This document shows, piece by piece, positions 7,782 to 15,767 of a stretch of DNA of 46,340 nucleotides. Within the stretch, counting starts at the first letter, position 1, and each line of letters starts with the position of its first letter. The stretch lies in the NCBI GenBank assembly GCA_947486575.1, contig CANKUB010000025.1:1-46340 (forward strand), read 5' to 3'. Below the pieces are notes generated by a model. That model searched no databases. It saw only the letters and a program-made list of their open reading frames with translations, and was not told the DNA's origin. The position numbers and the translations under genes were made by a program. The stretch is from Betaproteobacteria bacterium (GTDB lineage Bacteria > Pseudomonadota > Gammaproteobacteria > Burkholderiales > SG8-41).

Positions 7782-9140
7782 ATGGCACGGAAATCCAGAA
7801 AAGTCGAACCGAAAAATATCAAGGCCGCGAGCATTGATCCGATTCGTGGTGTTGCGTCCGCGCCGGATGGTTTGTACGACCCGGCGAATCCGGGTCATCG
7901 CTGGGATCTGCCGTTACAGGCACCGGGCCGCATGCAGGTTGATTTTGAGGAACGTGTCGATTTTCGCCGTCTGCATAACTACCGGCTCGCGCGCACACGC
8001 AACGCGCTGGCGCAATCTGATCTCGGCGCGTTGTTGGTATTCGATCAATATAACATCCGCTACATTTCCAGCACGGTAATCGGCGAGTGGGCGCGCGACA
8101 AACTGACGCGCTGGTGTTTGCTCACTGGCAACGGTGAACCGTGGGTGTGGGATTTTGGTTCTGCCGCACGCCATCACAAAATTTACGCGCCATGGCTCCC
8201 GAAGAACCATTGCCTCGCGGGCAACGTCGGTTTACGTGGCGCGATCAATCCCAAAGTGGGCTTGTTTGAAGAAGCCGCCAAGGAAATTTACGACGTGCTC
8301 AAGGCCGAAGGGGTGGCCGATATGCCGATTGGCATCGACGTGTGTGAGCCGCTGTTCCTGTTCGCACTGCAAAAGCTGGGCCTGAACGTGGTGGACGGGC
8401 AGCAGGTGATGCTGGATGCACGTGAGATCAAAAGTCACGACGAAATTACGCTGCTCAATATGGCCGCAGCCATGGGCGATGGCGTCTATCAGGATATTTT
8501 CGAGGCGCTGAAACCGGGCATACGCGAGAGCGAAGTGGTAGCGCTGGCGACCAAGCGTTTTTATGAAATGGGATCGGATTGCGTCGAAGCAGTGAACGCG
8601 ATTGCTGGCGAACGCTGTAGCCCGCATCCGCATAATTTTACCGACCGGCTGATACGCCCCGGCGACCAGGCGTACTTCGATTTGATTCAAACGTACATGG
8701 GTTACAAGACCTGCTACTACCGCACGTTTACAGTAGGCAGCGCTACACCCGCGCAGCACGACGCCTACAAGAGGGCGCGGCACTGGATGGATAGCGCGAT
8801 TGCCATGCTGAAGCCCGGTGTATCGACCGAGAAAGTGGCGAAGGCGTTTCCGAAATGCACGGAGATTGGTTTCGAAACCGAGATGTCCGCGTTCGGCTTG
8901 AACTTCTGTCACGGTCTGGGTATGGGGCTGCATGAGCGCCCGCTGATTTCACGGCTCAATTCATTCAAAGACCCGTATGAATTGAAAGCCGGCATGGTGT
9001 TCGCCGTGGAAACCTTCTGTCCCGCGAAAGACGGTGTTTCGGCGGCGCGTATCGAAGAAGAAGTGGTGCTGACGCCGAATGGCGCGAAGATCATTACGTT
9101 GTTCCCGGCACAGGAATTACCGATAGCCAACAAGTATTAA
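7782..9140 (+). CDS. M24 (pita-bread) peptidase/creatinase-like protein with altered metal site
   Basis: A 452-residue protein of the Xaa-Pro dipeptidase/creatinase superfamily. The N-terminal creatinase-like domain spans about residues 60-200 and the pita-bread catalytic domain about 215-440. ATG 7782 follows TGAGGAAA at good spacing; an in-frame upstream GTG at 7755 lacks this. In the catalytic domain the first ligand Asp (AYFDLIQTYMGY) is present, but the second sits as Cys (GYKTCYYRTF where peptidases have GYxxDxTRTF). His (NFCHGLGMGLHE), Glu (FAVETF) and Glu (RIEEEVVLT) remain. It may therefore be a creatinase-like C-N hydrolase or a lyase rather than a metallopeptidase. It precedes E1alpha by 8 bp. 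Confidence 0.85.
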   Translation: MARKSRKVEPKNIKAASIDPIRGVASAPDGLYDPANPGHRWDLPLQAPGRMQVDFEERVDFRRLHNYRLARTRNALAQSDLGALLVFDQYNIRYISSTVIGEWARDKLTRWCLLTGNGEPWVWDFGSAARHHKIYAPWLPKNHCLAGNVGLRGAINPKVGLFEEAAKEIYDVLKAEGVADMPIGIDVCEPLFLFALQKLGLNVVDGQQVMLDAREIKSHDEITLLNMAAAMGDGVYQDIFEALKPGIRESEVVALATKRFYEMGSDCVEAVNAIAGERCSPHPHNFTDRLIRPGDQAYFDLIQTYMGYKTCYYRTFTVGSATPAQHDAYKRARHWMDSAIAMLKPGVSTEKVAKAFPKCTEIGFETEMSAFGLNFCHGLGMGLHERPLISRLNSFKDPYELKAGMVFAVETFCPAKDGVSAARIEEEVVLTPNGAKIITLFPAQELPIANKY

Positions 9141-9148
9141 GACTGACT

Positions 9149-10150
9149 ATGGATACCAGCAAACCCATGATACTCGGCAACGACATCCGCCTTGAGCTGT
9201 ACAAGATGCAGCTTGATCTGCGCTATTGCGAAAAGCGTGCTTATGATTTGTTTTTGCAAAACCTGATCAAAGGAACCAGTCATCTCTCGTTGGGGCAGGA
9301 GGCGATTGCCGCCGGTTTCGGCGTAGCGATGCGCCCTGACGATTACACCTTCTGCACCTACCGTGGCCATGCGCACACACTGGCGCGCGGCGCGTCGATG
9401 GAAGGTGTGCTGGGCGAGTTAATGGGGCGGCAGTGCGGCTTGCTCGGTGGCAAGGGCGGCTCGATGCACTTGACCGATGTGACCAAGGGCGCAATGGGTA
9501 GTTACGCCATCATCGGCGCCCATTTGCCCGTGGCTGCTGGCGCGGCCTGGAGTGCGCAGTATCGCGGCACCGAGCAGGTGGCGGTGTGTTTCTTCGGCGA
9601 TGGCACCACCAACATCGGCGCGTTTCACGAAGCGCTGAATTTCAGCGTGATCTGGAAGCTGCCGGTGGTCTATGTATGCGAGAACAATCTTTACATGGAA
9701 TACACGCCGATACGCAGCGTGACAGCGGTCGATCATCCGGCAGCGGATCGTGCCAGCGCGTATGGCCTTGAAAAAATCGTGGTTGATGGCAACGATGCCG
9801 ATGAGGTGTATCACACGGCAGTGAAATACATGGAGCGCGCGCGCAAGGGGGGGGGGCCGGCCTTGATCGAATGTATGACCTACCGCCACAGCGGACACTC
9901 GCGCGCTGATCCGGGCGCTTATCGCCCCAAAGGCGAGTTAGAGCGCTGGCTCGAACGTGACCCGATCAAAATTTATCGTGAACGTTTGTTAGGGCTGGGC
10001 ATTGTTGAAGCGACGCTCACGGATCTTGAAGTTGAATCCATGCGCAAAGTGGATGTGGCGACGGAAACGGCGAAAGGGTCGCCCGTGCCATCGCTGGATC
10101 AGATCGATAAAAATGTGTGGGCAGACGGGAGCACAGCATGGCGGAACTAA
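9149..10150 (+). CDS. Thiamine-dependent 2-oxoacid dehydrogenase E1 alpha subunit
   Basis: A 333-residue E1alpha of the pyruvate/acetoin/branched-chain dehydrogenase group, acting in the cytosol with E1beta and E2 on a 2-oxo acid or acetoin. The ThDP motif begins at GDG (150-152) and closes with CENN near 177-180. YRGHAHTLARG (71-81) and YRHSGHSRADPGAYR are the conserved active-site and phosphorylation-loop regions. The length is that of AcoA-like subunits. It ends inside the start of E1beta (13 nt overlap), so the two are translationally coupled. A run of ten G at 9847-9856 encodes part of RKGGGPAL. The substrate is not readable from sequence; acetoin dehydrogenase is the closest simple label. 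Confidence 0.9.
   Translation: MDTSKPMILGNDIRLELYKMQLDLRYCEKRAYDLFLQNLIKGTSHLSLGQEAIAAGFGVAMRPDDYTFCTYRGHAHTLARGASMEGVLGELMGRQCGLLGGKGGSMHLTDVTKGAMGSYAIIGAHLPVAAGAAWSAQYRGTEQVAVCFFGDGTTNIGAFHEALNFSVIWKLPVVYVCENNLYMEYTPIRSVTAVDHPAADRASAYGLEKIVVDGNDADEVYHTAVKYMERARKGGGPALIECMTYRHSGHSRADPGAYRPKGELERWLERDPIKIYRERLLGLGIVEATLTDLEVESMRKVDVATETAKGSPVPSLDQIDKNVWADGSTAWRN
9847..9856. repeat. G10 homopolymer within E1 alpha
   Basis: Ten consecutive G residues inside the E1alpha coding sequence (residues about 233-236). Loss or gain of one G would abolish the C-terminal third of the protein. Confidence 0.8.
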
Positions 10151-11115
10151 CCTATCGCGAGGCAGTGGCTGCAGGCATCGCGCAGGAAATGCGGCGCGAT
10201 GAAAATGTGGTGTTTTTAGGTGAGGACATCGGCGCAGCGGGTGGCGTATTCAAGGCAACCGTCGGGCTGTTCGAGGAATTCGGGCCGCGCCGTATACGTG
10301 ATACGCCCATCTCGGAGCAGGCGATTCTGGGCGCGGCCATGGGCGCCGCGATGACGGGCTTGAAGCCCATCGCCGAAATCATGTTCTCGGATTTTCTCGC
10401 GGTATGCTGGGATTTGGTTGCCAACGAAATTGCTAAAACACGTTACATGACCGACGGCCAGATTACGTTGCCGCTGGTGATCCGCACCGCCAATGGCGCA
10501 GGATCGCGTTTCGGCGCGCAGCATTCTCAGTCGGTGGAAAACTGGGCGATGGCGATTCCGGGCATCAAGGTGATTGCACCGGCGTTTCCGGCGGATGTCA
10601 AAGGCCTGATCGCAGCGGCAATTCGCGACCCGGATCCGGTGCTGGTGTTCGAGCAAAAATCGCTGTACGCGTTCAAGGGCGAAGTGCCGGACGGCGAACA
10701 CGTAGAGCAGATCGGCAAAGCCAAAGTGCTGCGTCACGGCACCGACTGCACCATCGTTGCACTGGCGTTGATGGTGCATCGTGCATTGGCCGCGGCAGAG
10801 ATACTTGAAAAAGAACACGGTATCTCCTGCACCGTGGTGGATGTGCGCTCGCTGGTGCCGCTGGATACGGTGACCATACTGGCGGAAGTGGCGAAGACCG
10901 GTCGCCTGGTAACCATCGAAGAAAATCCGCGCCTGTGCGGCTGGGGCGCTGAGATTGCGTCAATTGTGGCTGACGAAATTTTCTGGGATCTGGATGGCCC
11001 GATCATCCGCATCACCACGCCGCACATTCCGCTGCCGTCGGCGGATTTGCTGGAGGACAACACCATTCCGTCGGTTGAACGGGTGGTGCGCGAGATACGC
11101 GAAAAGATCGATTAG
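10138..11115 (+). CDS. Thiamine-dependent 2-oxoacid dehydrogenase E1 beta subunit
   Basis: A 325-residue E1beta (transketolase pyrimidine-binding plus C-terminal domains). ATG 10138 is preceded by GGGAG and overlaps the E1alpha stop by 13 nt; an upstream in-frame start at 10117 is inside E1alpha and less likely. Recognisable segments are MAELTYREAVAAGIAQEM, FLGEDIGAAGGVFKAT, DTPISEQAILGAAMGAA, ANGAGSRFGAQHSQS, the C-terminal VDVRSLVPLD, and TIEENPRLCGWGAEI. It forms the alpha2beta2 E1 with its upstream neighbour. The amidohydrolase follows after 13 bp. Confidence 0.92.
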   Translation: MAELTYREAVAAGIAQEMRRDENVVFLGEDIGAAGGVFKATVGLFEEFGPRRIRDTPISEQAILGAAMGAAMTGLKPIAEIMFSDFLAVCWDLVANEIAKTRYMTDGQITLPLVIRTANGAGSRFGAQHSQSVENWAMAIPGIKVIAPAFPADVKGLIAAAIRDPDPVLVFEQKSLYAFKGEVPDGEHVEQIGKAKVLRHGTDCTIVALALMVHRALAAAEILEKEHGISCTVVDVRSLVPLDTVTILAEVAKTGRLVTIEENPRLCGWGAEIASIVADEIFWDLDGPIIRITTPHIPLPSADLLEDNTIPSVERVVREIREKID

Positions 11116-11128
11116 AAGGAGCCAGGTT

Positions 11129-12781
11129 ATGTGTCGTAAGTATTTGTTTTTATTAATATTATTATTAACCTTGGATGTGCAGGCTGTAGACACGATTTTA
11201 GTCAACGGCAAGATCGTCACGGTTGATGATCGCTTCACCATCACGCAAGCGTTGGCGATCAAAAGTCAGCGCGTGGTTGCGACGGGCAGCAATGCGGAAA
11301 TACGCAAACTGGCAATAGCCGATACCAGGGTGATCGATCTCAAAGGCCGCACAGTAATACCCGGGCTCATCGACAATCACTCGCACTGGATACGCGCCGC
11401 CGAGCATGATGAGTTGCGCTTTGATGGCGTGACCTCTCGTGCGCAAGCCGTGCAAATGTTGACATTGCGTGTGCGCAGCGCAAAGGTGGGTGAGTGGGTG
11501 AGTGTGCTGGGCGGCTGGTCGGAAGAGCAATTCACCGATGATCCGCGTGGCTTTTCCCTGGCTGAACTCGACAAGCTTGCGCCCGATACACCGTTGGCGG
11601 TGCAATCGATCTACAACCACACCTATCTCAACACGGCAGGCTTGCGCGCTGCAAAAATCGACGAGAGTTCGCCCAATCCTCCCGGTGGCACGATTGAAAA
11701 AGACGCCAGTGGAAAACTCACTGGTGTCGTGCGCGGTGCAGGCGGCGTAGCTTTTGTTGCGGAGAGAGTGCCCAAGCTCGAAGCGGCAGCGCGCATGGCC
11801 AATGTTCGCAAGTTGGCCACTTATCTGAATTCAATGGGGATCACCGCGTGGGGCGATGCCGGCGGGCGCGGCATGGCGGCGGGGCACTACGCGCCGTATC
11901 GTGAGCTGGCCGACAAAGGCGAGCTTACCGTGCGCGTATTCTGGACCACCATTCGTCAGCCTTCCACTCCAGAGCAGGTGGATCAGGTGCTCGCCGAAGT
12001 GGCAACGGTCAAGCCGTTTCAGGGCAATGACACCATGGATCATATCGGTTGGGGGGAGTCGGTCTATTCGCCGATAACTACGCAGTTGTTGCGCGCCCAA
12101 AAGGAAGTCAATCCGAACGGCATCAGGCAAATGCAGCGTATTGCGGGCGCACTCGCGCAGCGCGGCGTGTATCTTAATTCCCATGTTGAAATGAACGGGC
12201 CGATTGAGCAATTTGTTACGGCCTACGAAGAACTCAACAAAACCACGCCGATCAAAGGCCTGCGCTGGTCGTTCTCTCATCTCGATCAGATTGATGAGCA
12301 GCAGTTGCAACGCATGAAGCGCCTTGGTATGACCGCGCAAATTCATAGCCGTCCGCTGATTCAGGGCGTACTGATGCACAAGGTGCATGGTGACGCCGCA
12401 TGGGATATGCCACCATTTCGTCGCGTGCAGGACAGTGGCATCGTGTGGGGCCTGGGCTCCGACGCGACGGCGGTGACGACATCCAACCCATTTTACACAT
12501 TGGGGTTTGCAGTGACTGGCAAAATGGTTGGCGGGCACCACGTCAATCGTCAGAGCATCACGCGCGAAGAAGCGCTGATTGCGCATACGCGCAGCAATGC
12601 CTTTATCCTGTTTCAGGAAGGTAATCTGGGTTCGCTGCAAAAGGGCAAGTACGCTGATCTGCTGGTATTGGATCGGGACTACCTGACGGTGTCAGCAGAT
12701 GCCATCAAGGATTTGAAGCCGATGATGACGATGATTGGCGGTAAAGTAGTTTATGAGAGCATGAGCGAGGCGAAGAAATAG
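11129..12781 (+). CDS. Exported amidohydrolase (YtcJ/amidohydrolase 3 family)
   Basis: A 550-residue metal-dependent hydrolase. The leader MCRKYLFLLILLLTLDVQA is a plausible signal peptide, so the protein may act in the periplasm. The small beta domain begins DTILVNGKIVTVDD, followed by IPGLIDNHSHW with the HxH metal motif (His84, His86), further His in LNSHVEMNG and FSHLDQ, and Asp in WGLGSDATAVTT. The C-terminus, YADLLVLDRDYLTV, is typical of the family. ATG 11129 has AAGGAG upstream. The first codons are supplied by an inverted copy of the AT-rich element. The gene sits between E1beta (13 bp) and E2 (1 bp gap), an odd place for an exported hydrolase. The substrate is unknown; amide or cyclic amide hydrolysis is usual. 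Confidence 0.87.
   Translation: MCRKYLFLLILLLTLDVQAVDTILVNGKIVTVDDRFTITQALAIKSQRVVATGSNAEIRKLAIADTRVIDLKGRTVIPGLIDNHSHWIRAAEHDELRFDGVTSRAQAVQMLTLRVRSAKVGEWVSVLGGWSEEQFTDDPRGFSLAELDKLAPDTPLAVQSIYNHTYLNTAGLRAAKIDESSPNPPGGTIEKDASGKLTGVVRGAGGVAFVAERVPKLEAAARMANVRKLATYLNSMGITAWGDAGGRGMAAGHYAPYRELADKGELTVRVFWTTIRQPSTPEQVDQVLAEVATVKPFQGNDTMDHIGWGESVYSPITTQLLRAQKEVNPNGIRQMQRIAGALAQRGVYLNSHVEMNGPIEQFVTAYEELNKTTPIKGLRWSFSHLDQIDEQQLQRMKRLGMTAQIHSRPLIQGVLMHKVHGDAAWDMPPFRRVQDSGIVWGLGSDATAVTTSNPFYTLGFAVTGKMVGGHHVNRQSITREEALIAHTRSNAFILFQEGNLGSLQKGKYADLLVLDRDYLTVSADAIKDLKPMMTMIGGKVVYESMSEAKK
11137..11155 (-). repeat. Dispersed 19-bp AT-rich element, copy 4 (inverted, inside coding start)
   Basis: The minus strand reads TAATAAAAACAAATACTTA, an exact fit to consensus. 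It covers codons 3-9 of the amidohydrolase, so the element encodes part of the signal peptide (RKYLFLL). Confidence 0.75.
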
Positions 12782-12782
12782 T

Positions 12783-14060
12783 ATGAACATTATTATGCCG
12801 CAGCTTGGCGAAACCGTTACCGAGGGTACTGTCACCAAGTGGTACAAAAAAGTTGGCGATGCGGTCAAGGCCGACGAAACGTTGTTCGATATTGAAACGG
12901 ATAAAGTCAGCACGGAAATTCCTTCGCCGGTGGCCGGCATGGTCAGTGAAATTTGCGTTGAGGCTGGCGTTACCGCGAAAGTCGGCGTGACGCTGGCTGT
13001 AATTGCTGAAGTCGGTTCGGCCGCCACAGTACAGAAAATCGTGGTCGCTGCGGCAGCCACTGCACCTGTAATGTCAACCGCTGTGGGCGAGCCGGTACGG
13101 ATTGCGCCTCGCGTGAGCGCTGCTGAACGGCTGTCGCCGGTGGTGCGGCGGTTAATCGCCGAGCGCGATCTGGATGTCGGGCTGATCATGGGCACGGGGC
13201 GCGATGGGCGTGTGACGCGGGACGACGTGGTGGAATTCATCGCCAATGGTGCTGTGCCTCCTGCTGTGACCACGCCCACAAAACCCGTTGTTGCAGTGGC
13301 GTCGGCGGCAACCGCGCCGGCAGTGCCCGCCGCAAAAGCGCAGCCCTTCGCAGACTTGTTGCCGCTCAACGCCATACGCAAGCGCGTGGCGGAAAACATG
13401 GCGAAGTCGTGGGCCGCCGCGCCGCACGTTTTACAGGTGGCCGAGGCCGACTTCTCGCGTGTGGTGCAGGTGCACCGCGAGTTCGGCGAGGCGTGGAAGG
13501 CCCGCGAAGGCTTCCTGCTGACCTTCATGCCCTTTGTCACGCGTGCGATATCGGTGGCGCTGGCGAAGTATCCCAAACTCAATGCGACCTATAGCAGTGA
13601 AGGGCTGCGCCTGATGAAGCGCATCAACATCGGCATTGCAGTGGACCTGAATTTCGATGGGCTGATGGTGCCGGTATTGAAGGATGTTCCGAATAAATCC
13701 CTGCCGCAAATTGCGCGTGAAATCAATGACTTGGCATTGCGTGCGCGCGCGGGGAAATTGAAGCCGGATGATCTGACGGAAGGCACCTATACCATCAGTA
13801 ACAATGGCAGTTTTGGCACGGTGATAACCGCGCCCATTATCAACGTGCCGCAGGTGGCCATCATGTCTACTGATGCGGTACGCAAGAAGCCCGTCGTTGT
13901 GGAAACGCCCGAAGGCGATACCATCGCCATTCGTCCGGTAGGTGTGTTGGCGCAAACCTTTGACCATCGTGCGTTGGATGGCGCGTATGCGGCGGCGTTC
14001 CTGCGCGAGGTTAAAACAATCATCGAAACACGGCAATGGGCGCAGGATTTGCAGGCGTAG
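12783..14060 (+). CDS. Dihydrolipoamide acyltransferase E2
   Basis: A 425-residue E2 core component. One lipoyl domain occupies residues 1-78 with the lipoylated Lys41 in ETDKVST. An Ala/Val/Thr-rich linker follows, then a peripheral subunit-binding domain at about 105-155 (RLSPVVRRLIAERDLDVGLI, GRVTRDDV), a second linker and the catalytic domain from about 195. The active site is DHRALDG with His395 and Asp399. The start overlaps the end of the amidohydrolase region by close packing (1 bp gap). It works with E1alpha/E1beta upstream. No E3 (lipoamide dehydrogenase) gene is present in the window, so a housekeeping E3 must be shared. Confidence 0.93.
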   Translation: MNIIMPQLGETVTEGTVTKWYKKVGDAVKADETLFDIETDKVSTEIPSPVAGMVSEICVEAGVTAKVGVTLAVIAEVGSAATVQKIVVAAAATAPVMSTAVGEPVRIAPRVSAAERLSPVVRRLIAERDLDVGLIMGTGRDGRVTRDDVVEFIANGAVPPAVTTPTKPVVAVASAATAPAVPAAKAQPFADLLPLNAIRKRVAENMAKSWAAAPHVLQVAEADFSRVVQVHREFGEAWKAREGFLLTFMPFVTRAISVALAKYPKLNATYSSEGLRLMKRINIGIAVDLNFDGLMVPVLKDVPNKSLPQIAREINDLALRARAGKLKPDDLTEGTYTISNNGSFGTVITAPIINVPQVAIMSTDAVRKKPVVVETPEGDTIAIRPVGVLAQTFDHRALDGAYAAAFLREVKTIIETRQWAQDLQA

Positions 14061-14105
14061 TATTTCAGTCACGATTGAAGTTTCGGAGAAAGTGAGAAAA
14101 CCATC

Positions 14106-15044
14106 ATGAGCGTACGCATCGGATACCTCCTGCCCACCCGTGAATCCATTATGGAAGGTCGGCCCGAGGCCGAGCCGCTGCTGAATCTTGCCGAGCGCGC
14201 AGAAAAGCTCGGCTACGATTCGGTTTGGGTCGGAGATTCGCTGATAGCGCGCCCGCGCCACGAGCCGATTACGCTGCTGGCGGGTGTTGCGGGCCGCACT
14301 AAACGCGTGAAGCTAGGCACCGCGGTGCTGCTACCTGCGCTGCGCAATCCTGTGCTGCTGGCCCATCAGATTGCGACGCTGGATCAAGTCAGTGCGGGGC
14401 GCGTGATTCTCGGCTACGGTATTGCCAGCGATGTGCCCAATGTGCGCGCGGAGTTTCGTTCTGCCGGCGTGCCGTTCGACAAGCGCGTGGGTACGCTGAT
14501 GGAAGGCATGCGCCTGTGCAAGGCGCTTTGGAGCGGCAAGCCCGTGGATTGGGATGGCCGCTGGCATGTCGAACAAGGCGTACTCGGCCCTGTGCCACAT
14601 CAGCCGGGCGGTCCGCCGATCTGGGGCGGCGGTTCTGCGCCTGCTGCACTGGAGCGAGCAGGCAAGCATTTCGACGGCTGGTTTCCGACGGGGCCCGATG
14701 CCAAAGGCTGGGGCGAGCAATGGCGCAAGGTGCAGGGCATAGCGCGCGAGGCCGGGCGCAAAGTGGATGCGCTGGAGGCGGCCGTTTATCTGACGATTGC
14801 GGTTGATGAAAACGCCGCTACAGCCGAAAAGCGTATTGATGATTTTCTACAGGCTTATTATGGCCGCCGCCCCGACATTCTGAAAAAACATCAGGCCTGC
14901 TTCGCAGGTTCGGCCAGCGCAGCAGCAGATTGGCTCAACAGCTATGTGGAACAGGGCGCGCGTTATCTGGTGCTGCGGTTTGCTGGAGAGCATGAGCGGC
15001 AATTGGAAGTTTTCGCGAAGATACGGGAAACCATTCGCGCCTGA
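14106..15044 (+). CDS. LLM-class (luciferase-like) flavin-dependent oxidoreductase
   Basis: A 312-residue TIM-barrel oxidoreductase of the bacterial luciferase-like group, using FMNH2 or F420. It begins MSVRIGYLLPTRESIMEG and contains AEKLGYDSVWVGDS, RVKLGTAVLLPALRNPVLLA, TLDQVSAGRVILGYG and PPIWGGGSAPAALERAG, all family signatures. It is 45 bp downstream of E2 with GGAGAAAG before the ATG. No flavin reductase is nearby. Members act in monooxygenation of amines, alkanesulfonates or cyclic compounds; the substrate here cannot be assigned, but it suits the catabolic context. Confidence 0.85.
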   Translation: MSVRIGYLLPTRESIMEGRPEAEPLLNLAERAEKLGYDSVWVGDSLIARPRHEPITLLAGVAGRTKRVKLGTAVLLPALRNPVLLAHQIATLDQVSAGRVILGYGIASDVPNVRAEFRSAGVPFDKRVGTLMEGMRLCKALWSGKPVDWDGRWHVEQGVLGPVPHQPGGPPIWGGGSAPAALERAGKHFDGWFPTGPDAKGWGEQWRKVQGIAREAGRKVDALEAAVYLTIAVDENAATAEKRIDDFLQAYYGRRPDILKKHQACFAGSASAAADWLNSYVEQGARYLVLRFAGEHERQLEVFAKIRETIRA

Positions 15045-15120
15045 TTGTTCCAAATGCTGTTTTGCATCATTATCGTCATCAAATGATGTTAATATTCGTG
15101 CTTTTTGTCGAGGGTATTCC

Positions 15121-15321
15121 ATGCGAACCACTGTCAATCTGGATGAAAGCTTGTTGGATAGGGCCATTAAGCTCACGGGGCCGCTTGACCGCTCGGCTTT
15201 GTTGCATGAGGGCCTGAAAGCACTGATCGAACGCGAGAGCGCCAGACGCCTGGCAAAACTGGGCGGAAGTCAGTCGGATCTGAAATCCGCGCCGCGTCGG
15301 CGCCAAGAAATCGCCACTTGA
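15121..15321 (+). CDS. vapB: VapB-type antitoxin
   Basis: A 66-residue antitoxin. The N-terminal ribbon-helix-helix-like segment MRTTVNLDESLLDRAIKLTG and GLKALIERESARRLAKLGG match the short VapB/DUF2191 group paired with PIN toxins. The C-terminus is basic and probably the toxin-neutralising tail. ATG 15121 has GAGGG at good spacing. Its TGA overlaps the TTG start of VapC by three bases, giving tight translational coupling. It sits inside the long metabolic block between the luciferase-like oxidoreductase and the beta-hydroxyacid dehydrogenase. VapB normally represses its own operon with VapC. Confidence 0.87.
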   Translation: MRTTVNLDESLLDRAIKLTGPLDRSALLHEGLKALIERESARRLAKLGGSQSDLKSAPRRRQEIAT

Positions 15322-15680
15322 TTCTGGTTGACACATCCGTGTGGGTAGACCATCTTCGCGCCGGAGACGCGCGGCTGGCCTGTTTGCTTGAAGACAATGC
15401 AGTGGTTATCCATCCGTTTGTAGTGGGTGAGATCGCTTGTGGCAATCTGGTCGATCGCGGGCTGATGCTGGATCTGTTGCAGCATCTGCCTGTGGCAGAA
15501 GTGGCGGAATATGCGGAGGTTCTGGGCTTTATCGAGCATCATGGTTTGTACGGCAAAGGCATCGGTTACGTTGATGCGCACTTGCTGGCTTCTGCAGCCA
15601 TTAGTGGGGCAGCGCTCTGGACGCGGGACAAGAAATTGCTTGTGGTAGCCCGCGAATTGGGTTGTGCCGCGCCGCATTGA
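15318..15680 (+). CDS. vapC: VapC-type PIN-domain ribonuclease toxin
   Basis: A 120-residue PIN-domain endoribonuclease. All four acidic active-site residues are visible: Asp5 in MILVDTSVWVDHL, Glu38 in VVGEIACGNL, Asp86 in GYVDAHLLAS and Asp104 in WTRDKKL. Characterised VapC toxins cleave tRNA or rRNA with Mg2+. Translation starts at TTG 15318, overlapping the antitoxin stop. The length is normal and nothing appears broken, so the toxin is probably functional. A perfect 15-bp-stem hairpin follows 10 bp after the stop. Confidence 0.9.
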   Translation: MILVDTSVWVDHLRAGDARLACLLEDNAVVIHPFVVGEIACGNLVDRGLMLDLLQHLPVAEVAEYAEVLGFIEHHGLYGKGIGYVDAHLLASAAISGAALWTRDKKLLVVARELGCAAPH

Positions 15681-15690
15681 ATGTTGCAAT

Positions 15691-15723
15691 TTCCGCCAGG
15701 TGCGCACCGCGCACCTGGCGGAA
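15691..15723. terminator. Perfect 15-bp hairpin downstream of vapBC
   Basis: TTCCGCCAGGTGCGC (15691-15705) pairs perfectly with GCGCACCTGGCGGAA (15709-15723) around a three-base loop ACC. It lacks a T run on either side, so it is not a textbook intrinsic terminator. It may be an RNA-processing or stability hairpin, or a protein-binding palindrome. Confidence 0.5.
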
Positions 15724-15767
15724 TCGCAATTGCAGTTACAAAAGATTTCTTAACCAGGAAAACAAGC

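Noticed and set aside
13431-14261. 276-codon minus-strand frame over E2 and the luciferase-like gene
   Set aside because: Crosses two convincing genes and has no recognisable domain.
15681-15767. N-terminal extension of the beta-hydroxyacid dehydrogenase
   Set aside because: It would translate the perfect hairpin; ATG 15768 has a ribosome site and begins at the Rossmann fold.
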